Shown here: in pieces, positions 43,589-51,984 of the stretch
How positions within the stretch are numbered: position 1 is the stretch's first letter
How the letters are laid out: each line of letters starts with the position of its first letter
Assembly: GCF_034427655.1 (NCBI RefSeq)
Contig: NZ_JAXOFX010000006.1
Coordinates: forward strand, 62,001 to 126,000
Length of the DNA: 64,000 nt
Direction: 5' to 3'
From: Robertmurraya_A mangrovi
GTDB taxonomy: Bacteria > Bacillota > Bacilli > Bacillales > Cytobacillaceae
Notes under the pieces: generated by a model
What the model was told of the DNA's origin: nothing
Seen by the model: the letters and a program-made list of their open reading frames with translations, nothing else
The model's database searches: none
Program-made: the position numbers and the translations under genes

Positions 43589-45343
43589 ATGCCAGATTGG
43601 TCTTATCACGGTATTTTCAAGCCCATTCTCTCAGCATTACCTCCAACTTTATCTAGAGAATTCATCCACCGTGGAATGAGCATCGTTGCTTCTCTTCCTT
43701 TTGGCATGGGATCACATGTCATTAATTTTTTAGGAAGAGAAGAATGTTCAAAGCTTTTACATAAAAAAATCAATCATATTGATTTTCCTAATCCGGTTGG
43801 GCTGTCGGGCAAGATTGATCCGCTTCTAACTGGAACGAAGGCTTTTACCAACTTAGGATTTGGCTTTTTAGAAATTGGTCCTGTGACCATAAGGAAGTCT
43901 GATAGATTTACAGAACCAAAAGTGGATACGAAGAATAAAAAAATAGAATTTCCGAAAAAGCCTGAATCCATAGGCTTAGAAGAAACGATAAAAAAGCTTT
44001 CTACACTCAGAAAAAAACAACCTATTTTCGCTCGTCTTTCAGGAAGTTACGATGAGATTAAAATCATGATTGAAAAATTAGATGGACTTGTGGATGGGTT
44101 TATTTTAGAAACGGCACATACCAGTATCTTTTCTGAAACTAGGAAACCCATTTATCTAACCATTTCTAACGTCGATGACAGCCTTTTAACTGAAATATCC
44201 GCTTTGTCAGGAGTTGTCCTTGAAACGAGATTAATAGAAAACATCAAGGTACTAAGGCAGAATGGATTTGAAAAAACGATCATTACCTCAGGTGGCATAA
44301 CTGAGCCCGAACAAGCTTTGGAACTGCTAGATGCTGGTGCTGATTTAGTGATGGTTTCCGACGGATATGTTTTTGCTGGCCCTGGTTTGACGAAACGAAT
44401 AAACGAAGCCCTATTAGATCGCCTCATCCTTTCACCATCCCCTCAACCGGGTTGGTTTGCCTACTGGTTGTTTGGGCTATTCATCTTTTTCGGAGGACTG
44501 CTCGCTCTCCTATTTAGTGTCACTACGGTCATCCTCCCTTATGACGAATATTTTCTCGAAATGTCTCGGCAGTCGGTTTGGAATTTCAATGAGCGAATCA
44601 TGTTGTTTATGGAACATGACCGGATGACATTAGCAGGAACGATGATCTCTGGTGGAATTGTATACATGCAGCTTGCAAAGCACGGTGTGAAAAATGGATT
44701 GAAATGGGCTAAACAGGCGATTGATGCAGCAGCTATTGTAGGTTTTCTCGGGATCTTTGCCTTTATTGGCTATGGTTATTTTGATTGGCTGCATTTATTA
44801 TTTTGGCTCGTGTTGTTGCCATTTTACGTATACGGGTTCGTGAAAACTAGGAACATCTCTGGAACTCCTTCGTCGAAAAATAGAAGAAACGACGCTATAT
44901 GGAAAAGGGCCGTTTACGGACAGCTCGCCTTTGTTCTTTTAGGTTTCTCCTTTGTCCTAGGTGGGGTGATGATTTCATATATTGGTGTAACGTCCATCTT
45001 CGTTTCAACCGATTTGAGCTATATTTGTATGACACCTGAAATGCTCGATTCATTTAACAAAAACTTACTCCCTGTATTAGCACATGACCGAGCAGGTTTC
45101 GGAAGCGCGTTATTAAGTGTCGGCTTGTTAGTATTATTGATTTCCTTATGGGGATTTCAACAAGGAAACAGGTGGATATGGTGGACGTATCTCGTTGGTG
45201 GAATTCCTGCCTTTATCGCGGGGATATACATTCATTTTGCGATAGGATATACGACATTTATTCATCTACTGCCTGCCTATGTTGCACTCGGACTATTTGT
45301 TGTGGGTTTAAGTTTATCTTATGCGTTTTTTTGTAAAAATTAA
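43589..45343 (+). CDS. DHODH-like domain fused to a polytopic membrane domain
   Basis: About 584 residues from ATG 43589 behind AGGAGGAACTCTTC. Residues 1 to about 290 are a dihydroorotate-dehydrogenase-like FMN barrel (FPNPVGLSGKIDPLLTGTKAFTNLGFGFLEIGPVT; TSGGITEPEQALELLDAGADLVMVSDGYVFAGPGL). From about 295 to the end are about eight transmembrane helices in two groups. Classical PyrD2 has only an N-terminal membrane anchor, so this C-terminal fusion is unusual. The GFDKN-type segment of PyrD is changed to GKIDP, and the catalytic base region is not clear, so pyrimidine synthesis is not assured. There is no pyr operon context. Similar long DHODH proteins occur in other bacilli, as far as I recall. 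Confidence 0.72.
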   Translation: MPDWSYHGIFKPILSALPPTLSREFIHRGMSIVASLPFGMGSHVINFLGREECSKLLHKKINHIDFPNPVGLSGKIDPLLTGTKAFTNLGFGFLEIGPVTIRKSDRFTEPKVDTKNKKIEFPKKPESIGLEETIKKLSTLRKKQPIFARLSGSYDEIKIMIEKLDGLVDGFILETAHTSIFSETRKPIYLTISNVDDSLLTEISALSGVVLETRLIENIKVLRQNGFEKTIITSGGITEPEQALELLDAGADLVMVSDGYVFAGPGLTKRINEALLDRLILSPSPQPGWFAYWLFGLFIFFGGLLALLFSVTTVILPYDEYFLEMSRQSVWNFNERIMLFMEHDRMTLAGTMISGGIVYMQLAKHGVKNGLKWAKQAIDAAAIVGFLGIFAFIGYGYFDWLHLLFWLVLLPFYVYGFVKTRNISGTPSSKNRRNDAIWKRAVYGQLAFVLLGFSFVLGGVMISYIGVTSIFVSTDLSYICMTPEMLDSFNKNLLPVLAHDRAGFGSALLSVGLLVLLISLWGFQQGNRWIWWTYLVGGIPAFIAGIYIHFAIGYTTFIHLLPAYVALGLFVVGLSLSYAFFCKN

Positions 45344-45348
45344 ATTAA

Positions 45349-45382
45349 AAAACCCTCAAAAAGCAATGACTTTTGAGGGTTT
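45349..45382. terminator. Bidirectional terminator between DHODH-like gene and ars operon
   Basis: AAACCCTCAAAA and TTTTGAGGGTTT form a 12-bp stem with a 9-nt loop between two convergent stops, with A-rich and T-rich flanks on the respective sides. Confidence 0.82.
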
Positions 45383-45391
45383 GGATTGACC

Positions 45392-45820
45392 TTATGCGTC
45401 TGGATAAATCTTCTTTAGAGCTTCTTTCATTTCTGGTTTCACCTTAATTTTGGGACGGACCGCTGAAGACATCTCTTCTGCATCATTAATCGTTTCTGCT
45501 TCCCCTAATGCAAGTAGTGTTCCAATGGCAACTGTCCCTGTTCTATTACTTCCGCCACCACAATGAAAATAAATCTTTTTACCTTCATTATAGGATTTCA
45601 TTACTTCATCAATAGCCTTTTTAACAGACTTTTCTTGGAACTCTTCATCGTCTACAATGGGATTGTGGATTCGATTATATTTCGATTCTTGCGTTGGAGC
45701 TTCTGCTCGTAAATCATAAATAACATCCACTGTTTCATTTCTCATTACTTCGTCAACATCATCGGCGCCACCGATGAAAATTCGATCCTTTATTAAAGCT
45801 TGGTAATTTTTCTCGCTCAT
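45392..45820 (-). CDS. Dual-specificity-type protein phosphatase, last gene of the ars operon
   Basis: 142 residues of the cysteine-phosphatase fold. The signature is HCGGGSNRTG: Cys87 and Arg93 form the C-x5-R loop, preceded by VIYDLRAEAP, where a general-acid Asp may lie. AAGGAGG before its ATG overlaps the end of the HesB-like gene, only 12 nt away, so it is part of the arsR-to-arsA transcript. The C-x5-R loop binds phosphate oxyanions and arsenate is an analogue, so a link to arsenate or to repair of arsenylated or phosphorylated targets is possible but not shown. It is not the ArsC of this operon, which is encoded separately. Confidence 0.82.
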   Translation of the reverse strand: MSEKNYQALIKDRIFIGGADDVDEVMRNETVDVIYDLRAEAPTQESKYNRIHNPIVDDEEFQEKSVKKAIDEVMKSYNEGKKIYFHCGGGSNRTGTVAIGTLLALGEAETINDAEEMSSAVRPKIKVKPEMKEALKKIYPDA

Positions 45821-45832
45821 TTTGGGTCCTCC

Positions 45833-46111
45833 TTAGCAACAGTTACTTTCGTTCCCTGTTAACACAAATGCCGTTTTCTCTTCATTCAGACCTAATACAA
45901 GATCTTGAATATGGGGTTCAATCATTTCATCAATCGCTACTTGTATTTCATTAATAATGACCACTTTATCGTCCTTTTCTGGCTCATCCAGAGCCAGTCC
46001 TACTTGTGGACTTCCTCAGCCATAGCCAGCAAAATAAACACGAATTCCACTAACATTTTTATCAGCAAATACTTTTTTCAACATATCTCTTGCATCATTG
46101 GTAATTTGCAT
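45833..46111 (-). CDS. HesB/IscA-like selenoprotein candidate (in-frame TGA read as Sec)
   Basis: From ATG 46111 (after AAAGGAGAAACAAA) to TAA 45833 there are 92 codons with one in-frame TGA at codon 32 (46018-46016). Both sides read as one HesB-like protein: MQITNDARDMLKKVFADKNV, then IRVYFAGYG-U-GSPQVGLALDEP, then INEIQVAIDEMIEP, ending ESNCC. In HesB/IscA proteins the residue at the TGA is the first conserved Cys of the cluster site, and HesB-like selenoproteins with Sec there are a known family. A 7-bp hairpin with a GG-containing loop lies 25 nt after the TGA, fitting a bacterial SECIS. It starts 13 nt after arsA and ends 12 nt before the phosphatase gene, so it belongs to the ars operon. 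Alternatives are a nonsense mutation or a sequencing error. Confidence 0.8.
45979..45997 (-). promoter_or_regulatory. Putative bacterial SECIS hairpin
   Basis: On the minus strand CTGGCTC-TGGAT-GAGCCAG is a perfect 7-bp stem with a 5-nt loop containing GG. There are 25 nt between the TGA and the apical loop, within the 16-37 nt window known for bacterial SECIS elements. A smaller competing stem (AGTCC/GGACT) lies nearer the TGA at 45996-46012. Confidence 0.65.
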
Positions 46112-46124
46112 TTTGTTTCTCCTT

Positions 46125-47906
46125 TCACTTACACTTATATAAAAAATTTTTTAATTGAAGGGAACCCATACGTTCTTCATTTATAATTGGAACAATGGCG
46201 CATTTTTCGGATAGCTCTTCAACTTTTTGTATCCACTGTATTTCAGAATTTGCTCTTCCCATTAATACAGGATCCTTTGTGCTGGTTGCATGTAAACTTT
46301 GATTGATAACCCACCAATTTGGATGGATATCAGCTCTCTTTAAATCATTCTGTAAACGACTAGCCTCTAAAACAGGAGTTGCTTCGGCCAAGGTAACGAT
46401 TACCACACTTGTCTCATTTGGATTTCTTAATCGAGGTAATAGTTTTTGAACACTTTCAGGTACCTCTCCTGTAGAACGGGATAGCTCCTTATGATAAGAT
46501 TGAGCAGCATCTAAAAGCAATAAAGTATGCCCAGTTGGTGCCGTATCAATAACGACAATCTCAGATTCTGATCGTTCCACCACTTCTGCGAACGCTCGGA
46601 AAACTGCTATCTCTTCCGTACATGGCGAGTTTAAGTCTTCCTCTAAGTATGCTAGACCATCCTCATCAAGATCCTTTCCTGCAGTAGCAAGGACTTCTTC
46701 CTTATATTTTGTCACTTCATGCTTTGGATGAATTTGACTGATTGTTAAGCTTCCAGTCAGTTGATTATCCTTAAAAATGTTGCCCACATGCGCTGCTGGA
46801 TCGGTCGTGGTTAAGTGAACTTGGTGTCCTCTTTCTACTAATCCTATCGCAATAGCAGATGCGATGGTCGTTTTTCCAACTCCGCCCTTACCCATTGTGA
46901 AGATCACCCGTTTATTTTGATTAGATAGTTCATCAATCAAGTCCTTCAGCTTAGGCAGGTTTACTTGTGAGCTTCGTTTATTTGTTGATTCTTGGGTTGA
47001 TGATAAGGTGATGTATTTGAATAAATATCTTAAGCTTTCTATTCCAGTTAAAGAGTAGGAAACATAAGGTAAGGAGTAAATAAGACCCTGTTTAAGTTGT
47101 AGTGGTAATTCACTAATCGCGCTTTGTTGTTTCATATAGAAAAACGAAGATACCTCATCATCTGGTAAGTAATTTTGCATAAGACCATTTATAATCAGTG
47201 TTTGATTTTCGATTCCAATTTCACGTAATTCTGCAGCAGCTCGATTCGCTTCTAATAATGATGATTCATCGGGTCTTGCTACGAGTATGAGCATGGTTTG
47301 CTTCGCATCAGATAAAGCCAGCATTGTTTTATTATAAAGTTCTTTCTTATCACCAAGGCCTGATAGTGGACCAAGGCAAGATGCTCCATGTGTACTCTCT
47401 TCTAAAAAACCTGTCCATGCAGTTGGAAGTTGTAGCAGTCGTAATGTATGACCCGTTGGAGCGGTATCAAAAATAATATGACCGTAACTCTCCGTTATTG
47501 CTTCATTTCCAAGTAAACTGGTGAATTCGTCAAAGGCCGCAATCTCGACTGTACAGGCCCCTGACATTTGCTCCTCCATCGTTACAACTACACTATCAGG
47601 TAGTACTCCTCTATAAGGCCCCACTACCCTTTCACGGTATTTACGAGCTGCTAGTTCAGGATCTAAATTGCATGCAAAAAGATTAGGTACAGTCGGAATT
47701 TCCTTAGGAGTATTCGTAAGTTCAACTTCTAACACATCCTGTAAATTAGACGCTGGATCTGTGCTTACTAATAATACTCTCTTACCATCATCAGCTAATG
47801 CAACCGCTGTTGCACAGGCAGTTGAAGTTTTTCCAACTCCACCTTTGCCTGTAAAAAAAAGATATGGTGTACAAATGGCGGTCTTAGGATCAAATGATTG
47901 AAACAT
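46125..47906 (-). CDS. arsA: Arsenical pump-driving ATPase ArsA
   Basis: 593 residues made of two homologous halves, the full ArsA duplication. The P-loops are GKGGVGKTSTA (residues 20-30) and GKGGVGKTTIA (near 337); each half has the DTAPTGHTLRLL-type signal-transduction motif. The metalloid-site cysteines are recognisable in SGACTVEIAAFDEFT, HGASCLGP and NSPCTEEIAVFRAF. It is cytosolic, docks on ArsB and turns it into an ATP-driven arsenite exporter, receiving As(III) from ArsD. AGGAGAG precedes the ATG, 12 nt after the arsD stop. Confidence 0.95.
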   Translation of the reverse strand: MFQSFDPKTAICTPYLFFTGKGGVGKTSTACATAVALADDGKRVLLVSTDPASNLQDVLEVELTNTPKEIPTVPNLFACNLDPELAARKYRERVVGPYRGVLPDSVVVTMEEQMSGACTVEIAAFDEFTSLLGNEAITESYGHIIFDTAPTGHTLRLLQLPTAWTGFLEESTHGASCLGPLSGLGDKKELYNKTMLALSDAKQTMLILVARPDESSLLEANRAAAELREIGIENQTLIINGLMQNYLPDDEVSSFFYMKQQSAISELPLQLKQGLIYSLPYVSYSLTGIESLRYLFKYITLSSTQESTNKRSSQVNLPKLKDLIDELSNQNKRVIFTMGKGGVGKTTIASAIAIGLVERGHQVHLTTTDPAAHVGNIFKDNQLTGSLTISQIHPKHEVTKYKEEVLATAGKDLDEDGLAYLEEDLNSPCTEEIAVFRAFAEVVERSESEIVVIDTAPTGHTLLLLDAAQSYHKELSRSTGEVPESVQKLLPRLRNPNETSVVIVTLAEATPVLEASRLQNDLKRADIHPNWWVINQSLHATSTKDPVLMGRANSEIQWIQKVEELSEKCAIVPIINEERMGSLQLKNFLYKCK

Positions 47907-47918
47907 AATTCAACTCTC

Positions 47919-48272
47919 CTAAATTAAATTTATACTATTCCCGCTTTTCTTCCTTTCTAATTCCTCAACGGATATTCCAAACCAATCTGCAAGTTGTTGA
48001 TTAGAGGGATAAGTGGATGATTGAACCACTTCTCCATTCACTAAAGTCATCGGAAGAGAATTGGGTCCCTTTTCATGGAGAATCTGATTGACTTTGTTAT
48101 TTTCAGCAAATTTCGCTGGTTCACTAGCAAGGTTAAATCTTGAAATGTCATATCCTTTTTTCTCTAAAATGAAAACGGCAGTTGCCATTCGTGTTAATTC
48201 TGGATCGACACTTGGGCCACATACTCCGGTAGGACAACACAGTGCTGGGTCAAAAATTTCTACTTTTGTCAT
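47919..48272 (-). CDS. arsD: Arsenic metallochaperone ArsD
   Basis: 117 residues with the conserved Cys12-Cys13 and Cys18 (FDPALCCPTGVCGPSVDPEL) that bind arsenite or antimonite and hand it to ArsA. The length is normal. The later vicinal Cys pairs of the Escherichia coli protein are absent, as in many functional ArsD. It is encoded next to arsA, as usual. AAAGGAG precedes the ATG. Confidence 0.94.
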   Translation of the reverse strand: MTKVEIFDPALCCPTGVCGPSVDPELTRMATAVFILEKKGYDISRFNLASEPAKFAENNKVNQILHEKGPNSLPMTLVNGEVVQSSTYPSNQQLADWFGISVEELERKKSGNSINLI

Positions 48273-48317
48273 ACTTACACTCCTTTACCTTAAATACGTT
48301 CATTCTTAAAAATCATA

Positions 48318-48352
48318 ATAAATGGCCCAGAGAAAGATTCTCTGAGCTATTT
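48318..48352 (-). terminator. Hairpin between arsC and arsD
   Basis: On the minus strand AAATAGCTCAGAGAA and TTCTCTGGGCCATTT pair with a G-U wobble and an internal mismatch around a 3-nt loop; the downstream run is weak (ATTATGATTTTT). It may attenuate transcription into arsDA or protect the arsRBC message. Confidence 0.4.
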
Positions 48353-48354
48353 AC

Positions 48355-48774
48355 TTACTTGCCCGTCTCAGCAAATTGTTTAATTCTATCTCCAATTTCA
48401 TCACGTACACGTTGGAAAAATGCCCATTTTTCTTCGTCCGTTCCCTCCGCTTTAGCTGGGTCATCAAATCCCCAGTGAACACGCGTAACATGTGGTGGTG
48501 TAACTGGACAATGGTCCGCAGCATGACCACATAGAGTAACTACTAAATCAGCATGGTTTAAAATCTCAGGGTTAATTACATCAGAAGTTTGATTAGAAAT
48601 ATCTATACTAGATTCTTTCATTGCTTTAACGGCATTAGGATTAAGACCATGCGCTTCTAAGCCTGCACTATATACATCCCAATTTTCACTTAAATATTTT
48701 TTTGCCCATCCCTCAGCCATTTGGCTTCTGCATGAATTTCCTGTACATAAGAAGTAGATTGTTTTTTTAGACAT
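48355..48774 (-). CDS. arsC: Arsenate reductase, thioredoxin-coupled
   Basis: 139 residues of the low-molecular-weight phosphatase-like ArsC family. The catalytic loop is CTGNSCRSQ with Cys10 and Cys15, and the redox relay pair lies in VTLCGHAADHCPVT (C-x6-C, near 81 and 88), as in the Bacillus subtilis and Staphylococcus enzymes regenerated by thioredoxin. It reduces As(V) to As(III) for export by ArsAB. Confidence 0.95.
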   Translation of the reverse strand: MSKKTIYFLCTGNSCRSQMAEGWAKKYLSENWDVYSAGLEAHGLNPNAVKAMKESSIDISNQTSDVINPEILNHADLVVTLCGHAADHCPVTPPHVTRVHWGFDDPAKAEGTDEEKWAFFQRVRDEIGDRIKQFAETGK

Positions 48775-48811
48775 ATGAGTAGCTCCTTTTTCTGTTTATA
48801 TTTTCATGTAT

Positions 48812-50110
48812 TTAATAAAACACCAACAACCATAAATAAAGACCAATTAAAGTAATTAATAGTGTTGGGATGGTAAGAATAATTCCTACTTTAAAATAGT
48901 AACTCCATGTGATTTTCACACCTTTAGTGGATAGAACATGAAGCCAGAGTAATGTAGCAAGGGATCCAATTGGTGTGATTTTCGGACCTAAATCAGAACC
49001 TATCACATTTGCATAAATGAGTCCTTCACGAATAATACCTGTTGTATTCGTTTCTGCAATCGCTAATGCATCAATCATAACGGTAGGCATATTATTCATG
49101 ACAGATGAAAGAATGGCCGCAATGAATCCCATTGCAATCGTTCCAGCAAATAAGCCTTGGTCTGCAGCTGCTTGTATCATATCGGCGAGAATATTAGTTA
49201 AACCGACATTACGTAGGCCGTAAACAACTACGTACATTCCAATAGAGAAAAATACGACAGCCCACGGAGCTCCTTTTAGTACTGTTTTTGTTTGTACTGC
49301 AGGGCTTCTTTGAGCCATTAATAAATAGATAATCGCGACCATTCCAGCAATGAATGAAACGGGAATACCGGCAAATTCACTGATGAAATATCCAACTAAT
49401 AATATGCCCAATACAATCCATGAAAGCTTAAACATTTTTACATCTTTAATCGCTTCACTTGGCTTCTTTAAGTGCTTCAAGTCATAGTCTTTAGGAATGC
49501 TTTTTCTGAAAAATAAATACAAAACGATGGTACTTGCGACGAGTGAAAACATGTTTGGTACAATCATTTTGCTAGCATATTCCACAAACCCAATTCCAAA
49601 AAAGTCAGCTGAAACAATATTCACGAGATTACTTACTACAAGTGGTAGAGATGTTGTATCTGCAATAAACCCACTTGCCATAATAAATGGAAGGATCATC
49701 TTATCTTCAAATTTCAATGCACGAACCATCGCTAGTACGATAGGAGTCAAGATTAAGGCTGCCCCATCATTTGCAAAGAAAGCGGCAACAACAGCTCCTA
49801 GTAAAGTGACATAAATGAACATTTTCAATCCATTCCCACCAGCAATACGAGCCATATGAAGAGCAGACCACTCAAAAAATCCAATTTCATCTAGTATGAT
49901 AGAAATAATAATAATAGCAATAAACGCTAATGTTGCATTCCAAACAATCCCAGTTACGGTAACAACATCACCGAAATCAACTACTTGTGCCAATAAGGCA
50001 AGAACGGCCCCTCCACAAGCTGTCCACCCAATGGATAGTCCTTTCGGCTGCCAAATAACGAAAACGAGTGTAAGTAAAAAAATACTGATCGCTAAAACTG
50101 TTGAAATCAA
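48812..50110 (-). CDS. arsB: Arsenite efflux permease ArsB
   Basis: 432 residues with about 12 transmembrane helices. It belongs to the ArsB/NhaD fold (FFANDGAALILTPIVLAMVRAL, ASGFIADTTSLPLVVSNLVNIVSADFF, GSDLGPKITPIGSLATLLWLH) and not to ACR3. It starts with TTG 50110 after a GGGGGGAT ribosome site. It exports As(III) and Sb(III), alone or driven by ArsA encoded downstream. Confidence 0.94.
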   Translation of the reverse strand: MISTVLAISIFLLTLVFVIWQPKGLSIGWTACGGAVLALLAQVVDFGDVVTVTGIVWNATLAFIAIIIISIILDEIGFFEWSALHMARIAGGNGLKMFIYVTLLGAVVAAFFANDGAALILTPIVLAMVRALKFEDKMILPFIMASGFIADTTSLPLVVSNLVNIVSADFFGIGFVEYASKMIVPNMFSLVASTIVLYLFFRKSIPKDYDLKHLKKPSEAIKDVKMFKLSWIVLGILLVGYFISEFAGIPVSFIAGMVAIIYLLMAQRSPAVQTKTVLKGAPWAVVFFSIGMYVVVYGLRNVGLTNILADMIQAAADQGLFAGTIAMGFIAAILSSVMNNMPTVMIDALAIAETNTTGIIREGLIYANVIGSDLGPKITPIGSLATLLWLHVLSTKGVKITWSYYFKVGIILTIPTLLITLIGLYLWLLVFY

Positions 50111-50122
50111 TTCATATCCCCC

Positions 50123-50452
50123 CTATTCACAACTAATTCTTAAACCTTTTTCATTTAATTCATCAAGCTTTTCTTTTTGATTAGGAATATGATTGATTAA
50201 ATCTTTCACTAACTCATAGTACTCACTTTCAGTATTCAGCGAATAAATCACCCATTGACTTCTCTTCTTTTCCTTCACTAACCCGCTATCTTTTAATTTC
50301 CTTAAATGCTGACTGATTGCTGGTTGACTCATTTGAAAAATTTCCACAAATTCGCATACACAACATTCACTTTCAACCAATAGCCCCATCATCGTTAGTC
50401 TCGTTTTATCACCAAGTAATTTTAAGATGTTTGCTACCTTTTCTACTTCCAT
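50123..50452 (-). CDS. arsR: ArsR-family repressor
   Basis: About 109 residues from ATG 50452 behind GGAGGTGACAGC; the frame open to 50473 includes the ribosome site. The winged helix (VCEFVEIFQMSQPAISQHLRKLKDSGLVKEKKRSQWVIYSL) contains the As(III) site SECCVCEF (Cys30, Cys31, Cys33). Arsenite binding releases it from the operator upstream and induces the seven-gene operon. It is the first gene of that operon. Confidence 0.94.
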   Translation of the reverse strand: MEVEKVANILKLLGDKTRLTMMGLLVESECCVCEFVEIFQMSQPAISQHLRKLKDSGLVKEKKRSQWVIYSLNTESEYYELVKDLINHIPNQKEKLDELNEKGLRISCE

Positions 50453-50505
50453 GCTGTCACCTCCACAATACATATAACTAACCGCTTATATTAGAATTCA
50501 TTTAT

Positions 50506-50534
50506 ATAATAAGATAATTATATACTGATATCAA
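50506..50534 (-). promoter_or_regulatory. Promoter of the ars operon
   Basis: On the minus strand TTGATA (50534-50529) and TATTAT (50511-50506) are separated by 17 bp. The AT-rich dyad sequence around and after the -10 is where ArsR would bind; I could not define a single best operator. Confidence 0.65.
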
Positions 50535-50636
50535 GTAAAGAATTTGTAAAGATATTTTTTGATTATTATTAGCTCTAAGTGATTAACTTATAGCAAAGCT
50601 ATTCTAATGAAGGGTAGTTATCAGGCAAAGACCTAA

Positions 50637-50657
50637 CCCCCGTAGCATCTACGGGGG
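50637..50657. terminator. GC-rich hairpin after the MFS gene
   Basis: CCCCCGTAG and CTACGGGGG form a 9-bp perfect stem with a 3-nt loop. It is 16 nt after the MFS stop, separating that operon from the ars promoter. No clear U-tract follows on the minus strand. Confidence 0.6.
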
Positions 50658-50673
50658 CTAAAAAGAGTATAAG

Positions 50674-51924
50674 CTAGTTACGATCTAAGGCAATTGAATG
50701 ATTTTTTTGATTTAAGAAGCTAGAATGTTTATTAAATTTACCTAGTAATAACCACCTAATCGATAGGAATAATATAATGATGGCACAAACGACTAAAACG
50801 TTTCTTATACCAAATAATTGCTCAAATGTATAACCTAATATCGGCCCAAGAGCTGCACCTAAATCAGCAATAATCGTAAAAACTGTCATGATTTTCACTT
50901 GATTAGACATTTTTGAAGCCAGTTCACTCACCATTGTATCTACAATGGTCGTTACACTTGAAGAGATTAATAAGTGTACAATGAGAAACGGTAACCAGAT
51001 TAACAGAGGAATATCTAATGAGATTATGAGTAAAGACAAGGTTGCCATGATCATAAAAACAAATAAAACGAATGGTTTCATTTTACTTTTATCCACTAAA
51101 CTACCTACTCTTGGTGTTAAAAAAGGTAAACTCCCCCACCTTACCGCTTGTAGAATACCTGCTAATGAAGCAGCACCTATGAAAAAGTAAGTAGCGCTTT
51201 CTTCAGCTATCTGGATATTGATGATATGACTTAGCATGGCATTAAACATACCTTCTAAAATCATAACCGTTAAAAATGCTGTTCCCAACATCCAAAGAAT
51301 ATCCGAATAGCCATTTTTAAAGGAGCTCGAACCCTTGTGCTTATGTATTTGGAGGGCTACTGTATGAATGGTAGTCGGTAAGTATTTATATATCAATGGA
51401 ATACTTAAGAAGGCAATGGTACCTAAAAAGAGACTAATCACCTTCATACCATAGATGTCTGCCAGAAACCCACCTAGTAACATTCCGAGTAAGCTTCCGA
51501 GTCTATATAAGCCATTATAGGTACCCATGAACTTTCCACGATTTGAATCTGTCGATAACTGGAGAATAAGAAGAAAAGCACCTAACTTAAACAAGGACCA
51601 TGCAAATCCCCAAACACATCGCAAAACTACCCATAACTCAAATTTTTCGGCAAACCCATATCCTAAAGTGGTTATTCCACTAAGAAGAACCGCCAATAGA
51701 ATTCCACTTCGAAAGTTTACTCTTGAATAGAATAAACCGATAATTGGATTCAAAGGTAACCTGACAAATCGATTGATGGAAAGAAGAATTCCTACTTCTA
51801 CTAATGAAACTAAGCCGACTTCTTTCCAATGAGTAGGAAGGACAATATACAACATGGAATCGCCTGCTAAACATATGGCAGTGATTAAGGCAACGGCAAC
51901 AATGGAACTTTTTTTATTCTCCAT
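50674..51924 (-). CDS. MFS transporter of the arsenic island
   Basis: About 416 residues from ATG 51924 after GAAGGA; an ATG two codons earlier touches the ribosome site. It has about 12 transmembrane helices. The loop 2-3 region (SINRFVRLPLNPIIGLFYSRV) and the half-repeat symmetry indicate the major facilitator superfamily, but the substrate is unknown. It is the last gene of the minus-strand operon that starts with two flavoproteins, 61 nt after the second. The arsenic context suggests export of an oxidised or organic arsenical, which is inference only; it is not recognisable as ArsJ or ArsP. Confidence 0.75.
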   Translation of the reverse strand: MENKKSSIVAVALITAICLAGDSMLYIVLPTHWKEVGLVSLVEVGILLSINRFVRLPLNPIIGLFYSRVNFRSGILLAVLLSGITTLGYGFAEKFELWVVLRCVWGFAWSLFKLGAFLLILQLSTDSNRGKFMGTYNGLYRLGSLLGMLLGGFLADIYGMKVISLFLGTIAFLSIPLIYKYLPTTIHTVALQIHKHKGSSSFKNGYSDILWMLGTAFLTVMILEGMFNAMLSHIINIQIAEESATYFFIGAASLAGILQAVRWGSLPFLTPRVGSLVDKSKMKPFVLFVFMIMATLSLLIISLDIPLLIWLPFLIVHLLISSSVTTIVDTMVSELASKMSNQVKIMTVFTIIADLGAALGPILGYTFEQLFGIRNVLVVCAIIILFLSIRWLLLGKFNKHSSFLNQKNHSIALDRN

Positions 51925-51984
51925 ATTCATTCCTTCTTTTTATAAAATAATGAACTTATAAAAACCAGCCGAAAAACCGGCTGG

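Noticed and set aside
45996..46012. Second small stem (AGTCC/GGACT) just after the in-frame TGA as the SECIS
   Set aside because: Its loop is only about 8 nt from the TGA, too close for bacterial SECIS geometry, and it overlaps the better-placed 7-bp hairpin.
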